From the NCBI GenBank assembly GCA_020073265.1, contig JAIQFN010000045.1, forward strand, positions 1 to 46,058: a stretch of 46,058 nt of DNA, in the 5' to 3' direction. The stretch is from Terriglobia bacterium (lineage in GTDB: Bacteria > Acidobacteriota > Terriglobia > Bryobacterales > Bryobacteraceae). Shown here in pieces: positions 15,334 to 22,386 of this stretch. A model generated the notes under the pieces. It saw only the letters and a program-made list of their open reading frames with translations. It was not told where the DNA came from and did no database searches. The translations under genes and the position numbers were made by a program. Within the stretch, counting starts at the first letter, position 1, and every line of letters begins with the position of its first letter.

Positions 15334-16265
15334 CGAGTGAACGCTTCTGCCTCACTCGACTCGCTATAAAGGTTGCCGTGCTGCTTCTACCTATCGTTAG
15401 CATTCTATTCTTTCAGGGCCAGGGCGGCGACTCCGTCCTCGCGGCGCGGATTCGACAACTGCTCCATGTCGTTATCACGACCGACAACGAGAAGCAGGAA
15501 GCGGCGGCTGAAGCGGAAGCACGGGAGATTTTCAGCAAGCGCGGCCTGCCGGTAATCGCGGCCGTCGGCGACGAAGCGGCATACGAATTCGTAGTGCTGG
15601 CCTGTTTGCATGGTCCCGAGGAGTTTCAGAAGCAGGTGCTGCGAAAGGCCCGCGAAGGTGCCAAGAGACACGAGATTCCGCCTGACGCTGTGATCTACTC
15701 CGCGGCGCATGTGAGTCAGGAGATCGTAAAGGCGAAGGCCAGGAAACACGCCCCCGCCGATCCCGCACTGCGAGACGAGATCGAACGGCTCTTCACGGTC
15801 GATCAGGCCGTCCGGGAAAAGAATGGATTCGACATGGAGAAGATGATGCGAACTGACCGCGAGCACGCGCCGGCGCTCGAAGCGATCTTTGAAAAGCACG
15901 GAGTGCCGGCGTACCGGATGGTGGGGCCGCAGGCCGCGTCCGACTTCATCACCATGCTCCAGCACCAGCCACCCGAATTCCGCAGGCGAGTGTTGCCGAA
16001 GCTGAAGGCGAACGTAGACGCTGGACAGGCCGATCCGCGATCCTATGCGCAGATGCTCGACCGTTTGCTGACAGACGCCGGGCAGAAACAAACATATGGC
16101 GAGAACCTCACATGCGACCCCCAGCATCCCAGGCTGCACACCGGCCCGATCGAGGACGGGGCTCAGGTCAACCGACGGCGGGCCGCGATCGGCTTGGTAA
16201 GGCTCGAGCTGTACGCTCAGTTGGTGGTCGAGATGTCCCCGAATTTTTGCGGCGCGCCCAACTAG
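15330..16265 (+). CDS. DUF6624-type secreted protein
   Basis: 311 residues in the longest form. A hydrophobic segment (VAVLLLPIVSILFF) near the N-terminus looks like a signal or anchor. The C-terminal half (residues 145-305) carries the pattern I associate with DUF6624: LFTVDQAVREKNGF, HAPALEAIFEKHGVPAYRMVGPQAA, MLQHQPPEF, QMLDRLLTDAGQKQTYG and PIEDGAQVNRRRAAIGL. The function of the family is not known. Start choice is open: TTG 15330 overlaps the amidohydrolase stop, while GTG 15378 has AAAGG five bases upstream and would put the hydrophobic segment at the very N-terminus. It is co-transcribed with the amidohydrolase. Confidence 0.78.
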   Translation: MTSERFCLTRLAIKVAVLLLPIVSILFFQGQGGDSVLAARIRQLLHVVITTDNEKQEAAAEAEAREIFSKRGLPVIAAVGDEAAYEFVVLACLHGPEEFQKQVLRKAREGAKRHEIPPDAVIYSAAHVSQEIVKAKARKHAPADPALRDEIERLFTVDQAVREKNGFDMEKMMRTDREHAPALEAIFEKHGVPAYRMVGPQAASDFITMLQHQPPEFRRRVLPKLKANVDAGQADPRSYAQMLDRLLTDAGQKQTYGENLTCDPQHPRLHTGPIEDGAQVNRRRAAIGLVRLELYAQLVVEMSPNFCGAPN

Positions 16266-16338
16266 GCGAGCGGCAGATCGATTTCTAGATTAGTCCGCCT
16301 TCGGGCGCACGCCGCGCCAGTTCCGTGAATCCGCGCCC

Positions 16339-16379
16339 GAGACAACTCGCTCCCCGTTCTGCTATCGTACTCTGAGTAC
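16339..16379 (+). promoter_or_regulatory. Putative promoter and small palindrome before PAL-like gene
   Basis: GAGACA (16339-16344), an 18-bp spacer and TATCGT (16363-16368) form a weak promoter. It is followed by a perfect inverted repeat GTACTC-T-GAGTAC (16367-16379) just before the Shine-Dalgarno sequence, which could be an operator. The rest of 16266-16338 shows nothing recognisable. Confidence 0.3.
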
Positions 16380-16395
16380 TCGAAGGAGGTCCCCG

Positions 16396-17520
16396 TTGAA
16401 ACTCTATCCATTGATCGCAGCAGCGTGCTTCGGCGCCATCGCGTTCGCCCAGGAACCGGCCACGCCCGCGCCCGAAATCCCGTTTGAGTCGGTTCCCAAT
16501 CTGCTCAAGCTTCCGCCCAACCTGTACCTGGGCGAAGCCTCCGGCGTCGCCATCGATTCCAAGAAACACATTTTCGTTTTCTCGCGCGGCAACAGCACTG
16601 GCCCGGCCTACGGCGCCACCGCGTCGCAGATCCTGGAGTTCGGACCCGACGGAACCTACATCCGTGAAATCGGCCACAACCTGTATGCCTGGGCCTTCGC
16701 CCACACCGTGCGCGTCGACAAGAGCGACAACCTCTGGGCCGTCGACAAAGGCACCGACATGATCATCAAGTTCAATCCGCAAGGCCGCGTCATGATGGTC
16801 TTCGGCCGCAAGAAGGAAGCCTCGGATGAAGGCGCCGAGCCGTGGAAACACCCGCGCCCGCCGCTGCCAGCCCAGGACAACTCGTTCCGCCAGCCCACCG
16901 ACGTCACTTGGGACCCCGAGGGCAACATCTTCATCAGCGACGGCTACATCAACTCGCGCGTCGCAAAATACAGCAAAGAAGGCGACTGGGTGAAGCAGTG
17001 GGGCGGTCCGGTTCCGCCGGAAGATCGTGCCCATCCCAAGCCCGATCAACTGAACACCCCGCATACCATCGCCGCCGACGCCAAGGGCAACATCTACGTC
17101 GGCGATCGGGGAAACCGCCGCATCCAGGTCTTCGATCACGACGGCAACTTCCTGCGAACCATCCAAATCAACGTGCCTCCCCCGCCGTTGCAGGCGATTC
17201 ATCCGGTCTTTGGACCCTCCTCGCCCAGCGCACAAGCCGTGGCCGGCCAGAACGGCGCTCCCTGGGCCATCTGCATAACGCCCGGTCCGACCCAGTATCT
17301 TTACAGCGCCGACGCCATGCCCGGCCGCATCTACAAGCTGACCCTCGACGGCCAGGTCCTGGGCGTACTCGGCAGTTCGGGCCGTCAAATGAAGCAGTTC
17401 GGCTGGATTCACGAGCTGGCTTGCCCGGCTGAAAACGAGATCTACGCCGCCGAAATCCTGAATTGGCGCGTACAGAAACTCATTCTGCACCCGGGGAAAA
17501 CCAGCACCTCCACCAACTGA
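16396..17520 (+). CDS. Peptidyl-alpha-hydroxyglycine alpha-amidating lyase (PAL)-like beta-propeller
   Basis: 374 residues with a signal peptide ending in AIAFAQ. NHL-type propeller blades span residues 45-365. Motifs match animal PAL as I remember it: ASGVAIDSKKHIFVFSRG (Arg64 = Arg533 of rat PAL), FAHTVRVD (His103 = His585), FRQPTDVTWDP, SDGYINSR (Tyr184 = Tyr654), NTPHTIAAD (His223 = His690), VGDRGNRRIQVF (Arg238 = Arg706) and FGWIHEL (His339 = His786). The Met784 position is Trp337. PAL cleaves hydroxyglycine-extended peptides to the amide and glyoxylate with Zn and Ca. The TTG start has AAGGAGG six bases upstream. The next gene is a PHM homologue, the partner enzyme in animals. The in vivo substrate is not shown. 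Confidence 0.85.
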   Translation: MKLYPLIAAACFGAIAFAQEPATPAPEIPFESVPNLLKLPPNLYLGEASGVAIDSKKHIFVFSRGNSTGPAYGATASQILEFGPDGTYIREIGHNLYAWAFAHTVRVDKSDNLWAVDKGTDMIIKFNPQGRVMMVFGRKKEASDEGAEPWKHPRPPLPAQDNSFRQPTDVTWDPEGNIFISDGYINSRVAKYSKEGDWVKQWGGPVPPEDRAHPKPDQLNTPHTIAADAKGNIYVGDRGNRRIQVFDHDGNFLRTIQINVPPPPLQAIHPVFGPSSPSAQAVAGQNGAPWAICITPGPTQYLYSADAMPGRIYKLTLDGQVLGVLGSSGRQMKQFGWIHELACPAENEIYAAEILNWRVQKLILHPGKTSTSTN

Positions 17521-17540
17521 GTACCAAGCGGCGAACTCTC

Positions 17541-17568
17541 GACGGCCCCACTGAGCGGTGGGGCCGTC
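17541..17568 (+). terminator. Strong hairpin after the PAL-like gene
   Basis: GACGGCCCCAC (17541-17551), loop TGAGCG and GTGGGGCCGTC (17558-17568) form a perfect 11-bp GC-rich stem 20 bases after the stop. It is followed by AAATACCC rather than a U-tract, so it may be a terminator of low efficiency or an mRNA-stabilising structure. Confidence 0.55.
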
Positions 17569-17577
17569 AAATACCCA

Positions 17578-17606
17578 TTGACACCGATTTTTCAAGTACT
17601 TAAACT
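17578..17606 (+). promoter_or_regulatory. Sigma-70-type promoter for the PHM-like gene
   Basis: TTGACA (17578-17583), a 17-bp spacer and TAAACT (17601-17606). The palindrome AAGTACTT (17594-17601) overlaps the spacer and the first base of the -10. The transcript would begin just before the Shine-Dalgarno sequence at 17623-17629. Confidence 0.6.
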
Positions 17607-17639
17607 ATAAGAAGGTGTACCTGAAGGAGGGAATGGGTC

Positions 17640-19043
17640 GTGACAACGAATGTCAGATTCCAATCTGGGATGTGGCGAAGTCTCGGAATGAGCGTGCTCG
17701 CGGCAGGCGCCTTGATGGCCGCCGGCGAGGGCACAGTCGGAACGCAGGCTGCCAAGCAGGCAACTTTCACCAAAGACATCGCTCCGATCTTCCAGGAGAA
17801 GTGCGACGAGTGTCACCGCCAGGGTGCCATGGCTCCGATGTCGCTCGAGAGCTATCAGTCGGCTCGCCCCTGGGCGCGTTCCATCAAGGAACGAGTGATC
17901 AAGCGCCAGATGCCGCCGTGGCATCTTGACAAGAGCGTGGGCATCCAGAAATTCAAGAACGACGCTTCGCTCTCGGACGAGCAGATCGCCATGATCGTGA
18001 AGTGGGTCGACGCGGGCGCGCCGCAAGGCGATCCCAAGGACATGCCGCCGCCCAAGACCTGGCCCTCCGACGACGCCTGGCAGCTCGCCAAAGTGTTCAA
18101 TCGTCCGCCCGACATGATCATCAAGTCCGACGAATACACCATGCCGGCCGTGAGCCAGGATCAATGGTGGAAGCCGGTGGTCGACCTCGGCCTTCAGGAC
18201 GAACGTTGGGTGCGCGCGGTTGAAATGCGTCCCGGCACCGCCGCCGGCCGCAAGATCACCCATCACGCTCTCGCTCACCTGATTCAGAAGGAAACCGATG
18301 CTCTCGCCAACGATCCGGACGACGCCGCCAACGATCAGGGCGGGGTCTTGATGGAATGGGCCGTCGGCAAGAACTATGACATCTACAGTCCGAACACCGG
18401 CAAAGTGCTGGAACCCGGCGCCAAGGTTTGGTGGGACATCCACTACCACGCCGTTGGCGAGCAGGTGACCGATCACGTCGAACTGGGCGTGTGGCTCTAT
18501 CCGAAAGACGAAAAGCCGAAGTACCGGACTTATCTCACCGGCTTCCAGGGCACCAACTCCGGCGCCGGCAGCCGTCTGGACATCGAACCCAACACCATCG
18601 GCGTCAGCCAGGGCTTCCGCGTGTTGAAGGCGCCGGCCATCCTCGGCAACTTCCAGCCGCATATGCACCTGCGCGGCAAGGCCATGTTGCTCGAAGCCAT
18701 CCTGCCGGATGGCACCACGCAAACGCTCAGCTACGTCGACCATTTCAACTTCAACTGGATGACCAACTACATCTACGCCGACGACGCTGCCCCGGTGCTG
18801 CCCAAGGGCACCATCATCCACGTGACCTCGTGGCATGACAACACCACCGCGAATCCGAACAACCCGGATCCGAACCAGTGGGTGGGATGGGGCGACCGCA
18901 CCGTCGATGAAATGGCGCACGCCTGGGTCAACGTGACCTACATCAGCGACGAAGACTACAAGGAATGGGCCGCCAAGCATCAGCCGCAGCGGGGTCCCCG
19001 CACCCGGGCGGCGCTCGCGCCACCGGCCACGCCCAACAACTAA
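17640..19043 (+). CDS. Cytochrome c-fused copper type II monooxygenase (PHM/DBM-like)
   Basis: 467 residues. An N-terminal signal segment is followed by a heme c domain (Cys55-Asp-Glu-Cys58-His59, with Met91 as a possible axial ligand). Residues 150-440 then match peptidylglycine alpha-hydroxylating monooxygenase. The CuH ligands are His208-His209 (KITHHALAH) and His268 (WDIHYH). The CuM ligands are His341 and His343 (QPHMHLRGK) and Met425 (VDEMAHAW), in the order H107 H108 H172 H242 H244 M314 of rat PHM. Such enzymes hydroxylate C-H bonds with O2 and two electrons, and the fused heme could be the electron entry instead of ascorbate. The GTG start follows AAGGAGG. The gene lies directly downstream of the PAL-like gene. 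The substrate is unknown. Confidence 0.85.
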   Translation: MTTNVRFQSGMWRSLGMSVLAAGALMAAGEGTVGTQAAKQATFTKDIAPIFQEKCDECHRQGAMAPMSLESYQSARPWARSIKERVIKRQMPPWHLDKSVGIQKFKNDASLSDEQIAMIVKWVDAGAPQGDPKDMPPPKTWPSDDAWQLAKVFNRPPDMIIKSDEYTMPAVSQDQWWKPVVDLGLQDERWVRAVEMRPGTAAGRKITHHALAHLIQKETDALANDPDDAANDQGGVLMEWAVGKNYDIYSPNTGKVLEPGAKVWWDIHYHAVGEQVTDHVELGVWLYPKDEKPKYRTYLTGFQGTNSGAGSRLDIEPNTIGVSQGFRVLKAPAILGNFQPHMHLRGKAMLLEAILPDGTTQTLSYVDHFNFNWMTNYIYADDAAPVLPKGTIIHVTSWHDNTTANPNNPDPNQWVGWGDRTVDEMAHAWVNVTYISDEDYKEWAAKHQPQRGPRTRAALAPPATPNN

Positions 19044-19060
19044 AGCTTTATTCCAAACAG

Positions 19061-19097
19061 AGGAGCAGCGGTCGCACACGCGATTGCTGCTCTTTTT
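19061..19097 (+). terminator. Rho-independent terminator after the PHM-like gene
   Basis: GAGCAGCGGTCGC (19063-19075), loop ACAC and GCGATTGCTGCTC (19080-19092) form a 13-bp stem with two G-U pairs, directly followed by TTTTT (19093-19097). It lies 18 bases after the stop and before the convergent hydrolase gene. Confidence 0.85.
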
Positions 19098-19109
19098 GTT
19101 TGCGCGCTC

Positions 19110-21044
19110 TCAGGGAATCGCCGCGTGCCTGGCTTCTTCGATCAAGTTCTTGCCGTCCTCGGCGGTGATGACGCGCTTCGAAACCAGCCGGGCGACATCG
19201 TCTGAAACCGCGCGCTCGTAGTCGCTGTGCGTGCGGTAAAGCTCCTGCAAACGGGCGTGATCGAACGCCACCTCGTGTCCGGCGATCATGCAGAACGATT
19301 CTCCCGTGGAGTTGCCGAACCACGTGCTGGTGGGCACGTCGACATATGGCGAGCGCAGGCCTCCCTGCACGTTGCCGAACTTGTCGAGCACTGCGGCGCC
19401 ATTCTCCACCTGGATCGGCTCGCCCACCGGCGGCGCGATGCCTTTGCGAACCCACAGGTCGAGATTCTGGAAAATCGCATCGAAGGCGACGCTGTTGGGA
19501 AACCGGCTGCGCGGCCCTTCTTCGCAGCTCATGGGCGGAACTGTCCGGCCGCCCTTGACCAGATCCGCCGGAGCTGCGGCGAAGTTGAGTTCATCCGGTG
19601 TGGCGTGCGCAGACCCCGCAATCTCGTAGTTCCTGTACAGATCCGGCGCGGTGTCGCCATCCGGCCGGCGGGCGGCGATCGTGCGCAGATAATCGGACTG
19701 GCTCATCACCCGGATCACCGGCACGCCCGCGTTCTTGATCATCCGGCGCGGGTCGCCGTTCGGAATCTGCGCGGCGCACTGATTGATGGCCGAAGGTCCG
19801 CTCGCCACCGCGATCAGATACCCGTCGAACATCGGCTTGCCAGAGGCCTGGACATCCAGCGGGTGAATCGCATTGACGTAGGTGTAGAGGTACGACCCGG
19901 TCTGCGAATAGCCCCAGGCGTACAGGTGCTGGACGCGATCCGCGAGCGGGTTGGAGGCATCGCGGCTTCGGAGCCACGCCCCCACTTGCCGGTACATGTC
20001 CCACACCAGCCCGTTCTCGGTCGAGCGATCGCTGTCGCGCGGCACCGTGCTGCAATTTTTGGGGTCGTCGAGCGGCAGCGGGTTGGCCCACGACAACGCC
20101 TGATAGCGCGACGGGTTGAAGCTCTTCAGCGTCGCCACCGTCACCGGCTTGGCCGTGATGCCCACCCAGGCGTCGCCATCGCGGACGAACTGCTTGTGAG
20201 AGATGGCCCAGCCCAGATTCAAATCGAAGAGATTCGACGGGTTCAGCATCTCCACCGCGACGTTCCCGCTGAAGCGTGCCCGATCCGCCGGCCGGCGCAC
20301 CAGAACTCGCGTGGCGTAGGGCGCGTTCGCGGTCCGCACCACCGCGGGCCCCGGACCTGGCCAGTCATAGACATTCGCCAATCCACTGACGAAAAACTCT
20401 TCTTCGACGTAGCCGTCCTTGCCGAGATCCGTGGGAACGCGCGTGTGGTCTGCCGCTCCGAACGGATACGAATCGGCGCTTGCCGCCAGCGGGCCGGTCA
20501 CTTTCGGCACCGGGATACCGGCAGCGGACGATTCTGCCGCCCCGGAATCGACCACGAAGATTTGCATCGCAAGCGAAACATGCCCCTCGATGAGATGTCC
20601 CCCCTTGGTGCTGCCATCCGACAGAGCGACCACGCAGTGCGCATGCACAAACGGCCGGCCATTCTGAATGGCAATGTTGCCGGAAAGCGAAACAACTTCG
20701 GCCTCCTGGCTGATCGGGATCTTCTTATAGGCCCGCTTCTCGGGATCAAACCACCCCAGCACGCCCGCGTCGATGGCGCCGACTGCGGTGAAATGCGCCA
20801 GCTTGATGTGGTTCTGCTCGGCGAACTCGGTCAGCCCGGCCAACACTTCATCGCCGCGCCGCATGGTTACCTCGAAGGTGCGCCCGGTATTGGCGAGCGC
20901 GGTTACCTTCATGCCCGGCGCCATCCCGCGGGCGGGAGGCTGCGCGCGGACATATCCGTCCTCGAGCGGAGGCAGTTGCGATTGCGCGGCCAGCGGCCAA
21001 CCGAGGCCCACGGCCAGGATGCAGACGATCGGGATTCTGCGCAT
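19110..21044 (-). CDS. PPC (DUF296) domain - alpha/beta hydrolase (Abhydrolase_10-like) fusion
   Basis: 644 residues with a signal peptide (MRRIPIVCILAVGLGWPLAA). Residues 45-175 are a PPC/DUF296 domain: TFEVTMRRGDEVLAGLTEFA, FTAVGAIDAGVLGWFD, and the metal-type histidine cluster HAHCVVALSDGSTKGGHLIEGHV. Residues 200-640 resemble the 'alpha/beta hydrolase domain' family of large secreted hydrolases (YVEEEFFVSGLANVYDW at the start). The likely nucleophile is the Ser in WGYSQTGSYL, and a late AGHEVAFD could supply the histidine. PPC domains are known as AT-hook partners in plants and as stand-alone bacterial proteins. Fusion to a secreted hydrolase is unusual to me. The substrate is unknown. 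Confidence 0.8.
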   Translation of the reverse strand: MRRIPIVCILAVGLGWPLAAQSQLPPLEDGYVRAQPPARGMAPGMKVTALANTGRTFEVTMRRGDEVLAGLTEFAEQNHIKLAHFTAVGAIDAGVLGWFDPEKRAYKKIPISQEAEVVSLSGNIAIQNGRPFVHAHCVVALSDGSTKGGHLIEGHVSLAMQIFVVDSGAAESSAAGIPVPKVTGPLAASADSYPFGAADHTRVPTDLGKDGYVEEEFFVSGLANVYDWPGPGPAVVRTANAPYATRVLVRRPADRARFSGNVAVEMLNPSNLFDLNLGWAISHKQFVRDGDAWVGITAKPVTVATLKSFNPSRYQALSWANPLPLDDPKNCSTVPRDSDRSTENGLVWDMYRQVGAWLRSRDASNPLADRVQHLYAWGYSQTGSYLYTYVNAIHPLDVQASGKPMFDGYLIAVASGPSAINQCAAQIPNGDPRRMIKNAGVPVIRVMSQSDYLRTIAARRPDGDTAPDLYRNYEIAGSAHATPDELNFAAAPADLVKGGRTVPPMSCEEGPRSRFPNSVAFDAIFQNLDLWVRKGIAPPVGEPIQVENGAAVLDKFGNVQGGLRSPYVDVPTSTWFGNSTGESFCMIAGHEVAFDHARLQELYRTHSDYERAVSDDVARLVSKRVITAEDGKNLIEEARHAAIP

Positions 21045-21049
21045 GGCAA

Positions 21050-21991
21050 CTAGTGTGCCACACCGGCCGGCGCGCTTTGCCAGCGCTGCCAGGCCTCGCC
21101 TGCAAGCCTCGGCTGGAACACCTCCGGATGCAGGATCTCGGCCAGAATTTGAAGCGACTCGACGATGCGCGGACCCGGCCGGTTCATATACTGATTGCCG
21201 TCCACCAGGTACACCTCGCCGCTCCGAACCGCGCGCAACTCGGCCCAGCCCAACCGATCGGCGAGCCAGTACATCTCACGGCGCGTTCGTTCCAGCTCGA
21301 ACCCGCACGGCATGATCACGACCACGTCCGGGTCTGAGGCGGCCAGTTCTTCCCAGGTCATCCACGGCGAATGCGCGCCGGCCTTTCCGAACAGGTTCCG
21401 CCCCGCCGCCAGCTCGACCAGCTCCGGAACCCAATTGCCCGTGGCCATCAGCGGCTCCAGCCACTCGATGCAGGCCACTCGCGGCCGGCGCGCCGCGCCA
21501 TGAGACCGCTCGGAAATGGCCCGCATCCGGTCCCGCAACGCCTGAACGACCTCAGCCACCTTCGACGCCACGCCGCACGCCTCGGCCACCCGCCGGATAT
21601 CGCTCCAGATGTCTTCGAGGGCGTTCGGTTCGAGCGCCACCAGCCGCGGACGGCTTGAGACCGAACCCGCCAGCGCGCGCTCCACATCCGCCAGGCTCAC
21701 GGCACAAACCCGGCACTGCGTCTGCGTGATCACGTGCGTGGGCTGCAACCGTTCGAGCACGTCTTCGAAGACCTCATAGACCGAGAGCGCGTTGGCCACG
21801 CGTTGTTTCACGCGAGCGTCCACTTCGGCGCTCGACCCGTCCACTGGGAAGCTGGGCGTGGTGCACACCGGCAGCGCTCGGATCTGCTCCGGATAGTCGC
21901 ATTCGTGCGAGCGGCCCACCTGATAGGGCGTGAGCTCGAGCGCGTGGACGATTTCGGTTGCGCTGGCGATCAGCGACACGATTCGGAGCAT
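21050..21991 (-). CDS. Cobalamin-binding / BtuF-like periplasmic-binding-fold protein
   Basis: 313 residues. It starts MLRIVSLIASATEIVHALEL, the opening strand-helix of the BtuF/FepB type III binding fold, but without a signal peptide, so it may be cytoplasmic. VGRSHECDYPEQIRALPVCT and THVITQTQCRVCAVSLADVE are conserved in the subfamily usually labelled cobalamin-binding protein. The C-terminal lobe has WMTWEELAASDPDVVVIMPCGF and RPGPRIVESLQILAEILHP. The role in corrinoid uptake or salvage is family-based only, since no btuC/btuD lies nearby. It runs 5 bp upstream of the hydrolase fusion, so the two are probably one transcript. Confidence 0.82.
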   Translation of the reverse strand: MLRIVSLIASATEIVHALELTPYQVGRSHECDYPEQIRALPVCTTPSFPVDGSSAEVDARVKQRVANALSVYEVFEDVLERLQPTHVITQTQCRVCAVSLADVERALAGSVSSRPRLVALEPNALEDIWSDIRRVAEACGVASKVAEVVQALRDRMRAISERSHGAARRPRVACIEWLEPLMATGNWVPELVELAAGRNLFGKAGAHSPWMTWEELAASDPDVVVIMPCGFELERTRREMYWLADRLGWAELRAVRSGEVYLVDGNQYMNRPGPRIVESLQILAEILHPEVFQPRLAGEAWQRWQSAPAGVAH

Positions 21992-22386
21992 GTTTCCACT
22001 CTACCCAAGCGCCAAGAAATTGTCAGTGGCGAATAGTTGTCAGACTTTTGTCAGCGGGCCGGCCAGAAGGAAGACTCAAGGAGCTGGCCGGGAGGGATTC
22101 TCAAGTAGGGAGATTCGATGGAAGCTATTGGTTTGGAGAGACTACAGTCGGGGAACTGAGAGGAACGGCCATTGCTCCTTGAGTTTTGCTTGATTTCATT
22201 CGCCCTCTCAAATGCAAGCGCCCTTCCAAAGCGCAAGCGGCTGATTTGTATGCAGATCGGCCAGAAGCCCGCACGCAAAAATTACCGGATCGGCACGCCG
22301 GACGTTCAGTTCCGGTACTTACAACCGTTATGAACGGCGCGGCAGGCTGAAGCTGACGCGCCCGGAGGTTAGAAGAAGCTTGTAAC
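21992..22386. other. 395-bp intergenic region without recognised gene
   Basis: This lies between the TolC stop and the start of the BtuF-like gene (both minus). It must hold the promoter of the latter. A small perfect repeat CCGTT-ATG-AACGG is near 22325-22338. Short open frames in it have no recognisable motifs. No convincing terminator with a T-tract was found. Confidence 0.5.

Noticed and set aside
19227-21053. Long rightward open frame (about 600 codons) opposite the PPC-hydrolase gene
   Set aside because: Arg/His/Pro/Ala-rich composition without motifs. It is the usual antisense shadow of a GC-rich gene.
22051-22278. Small open frame in the gap before the efflux operon
   Set aside because: No motif, no ribosome-binding site and no neighbour support.
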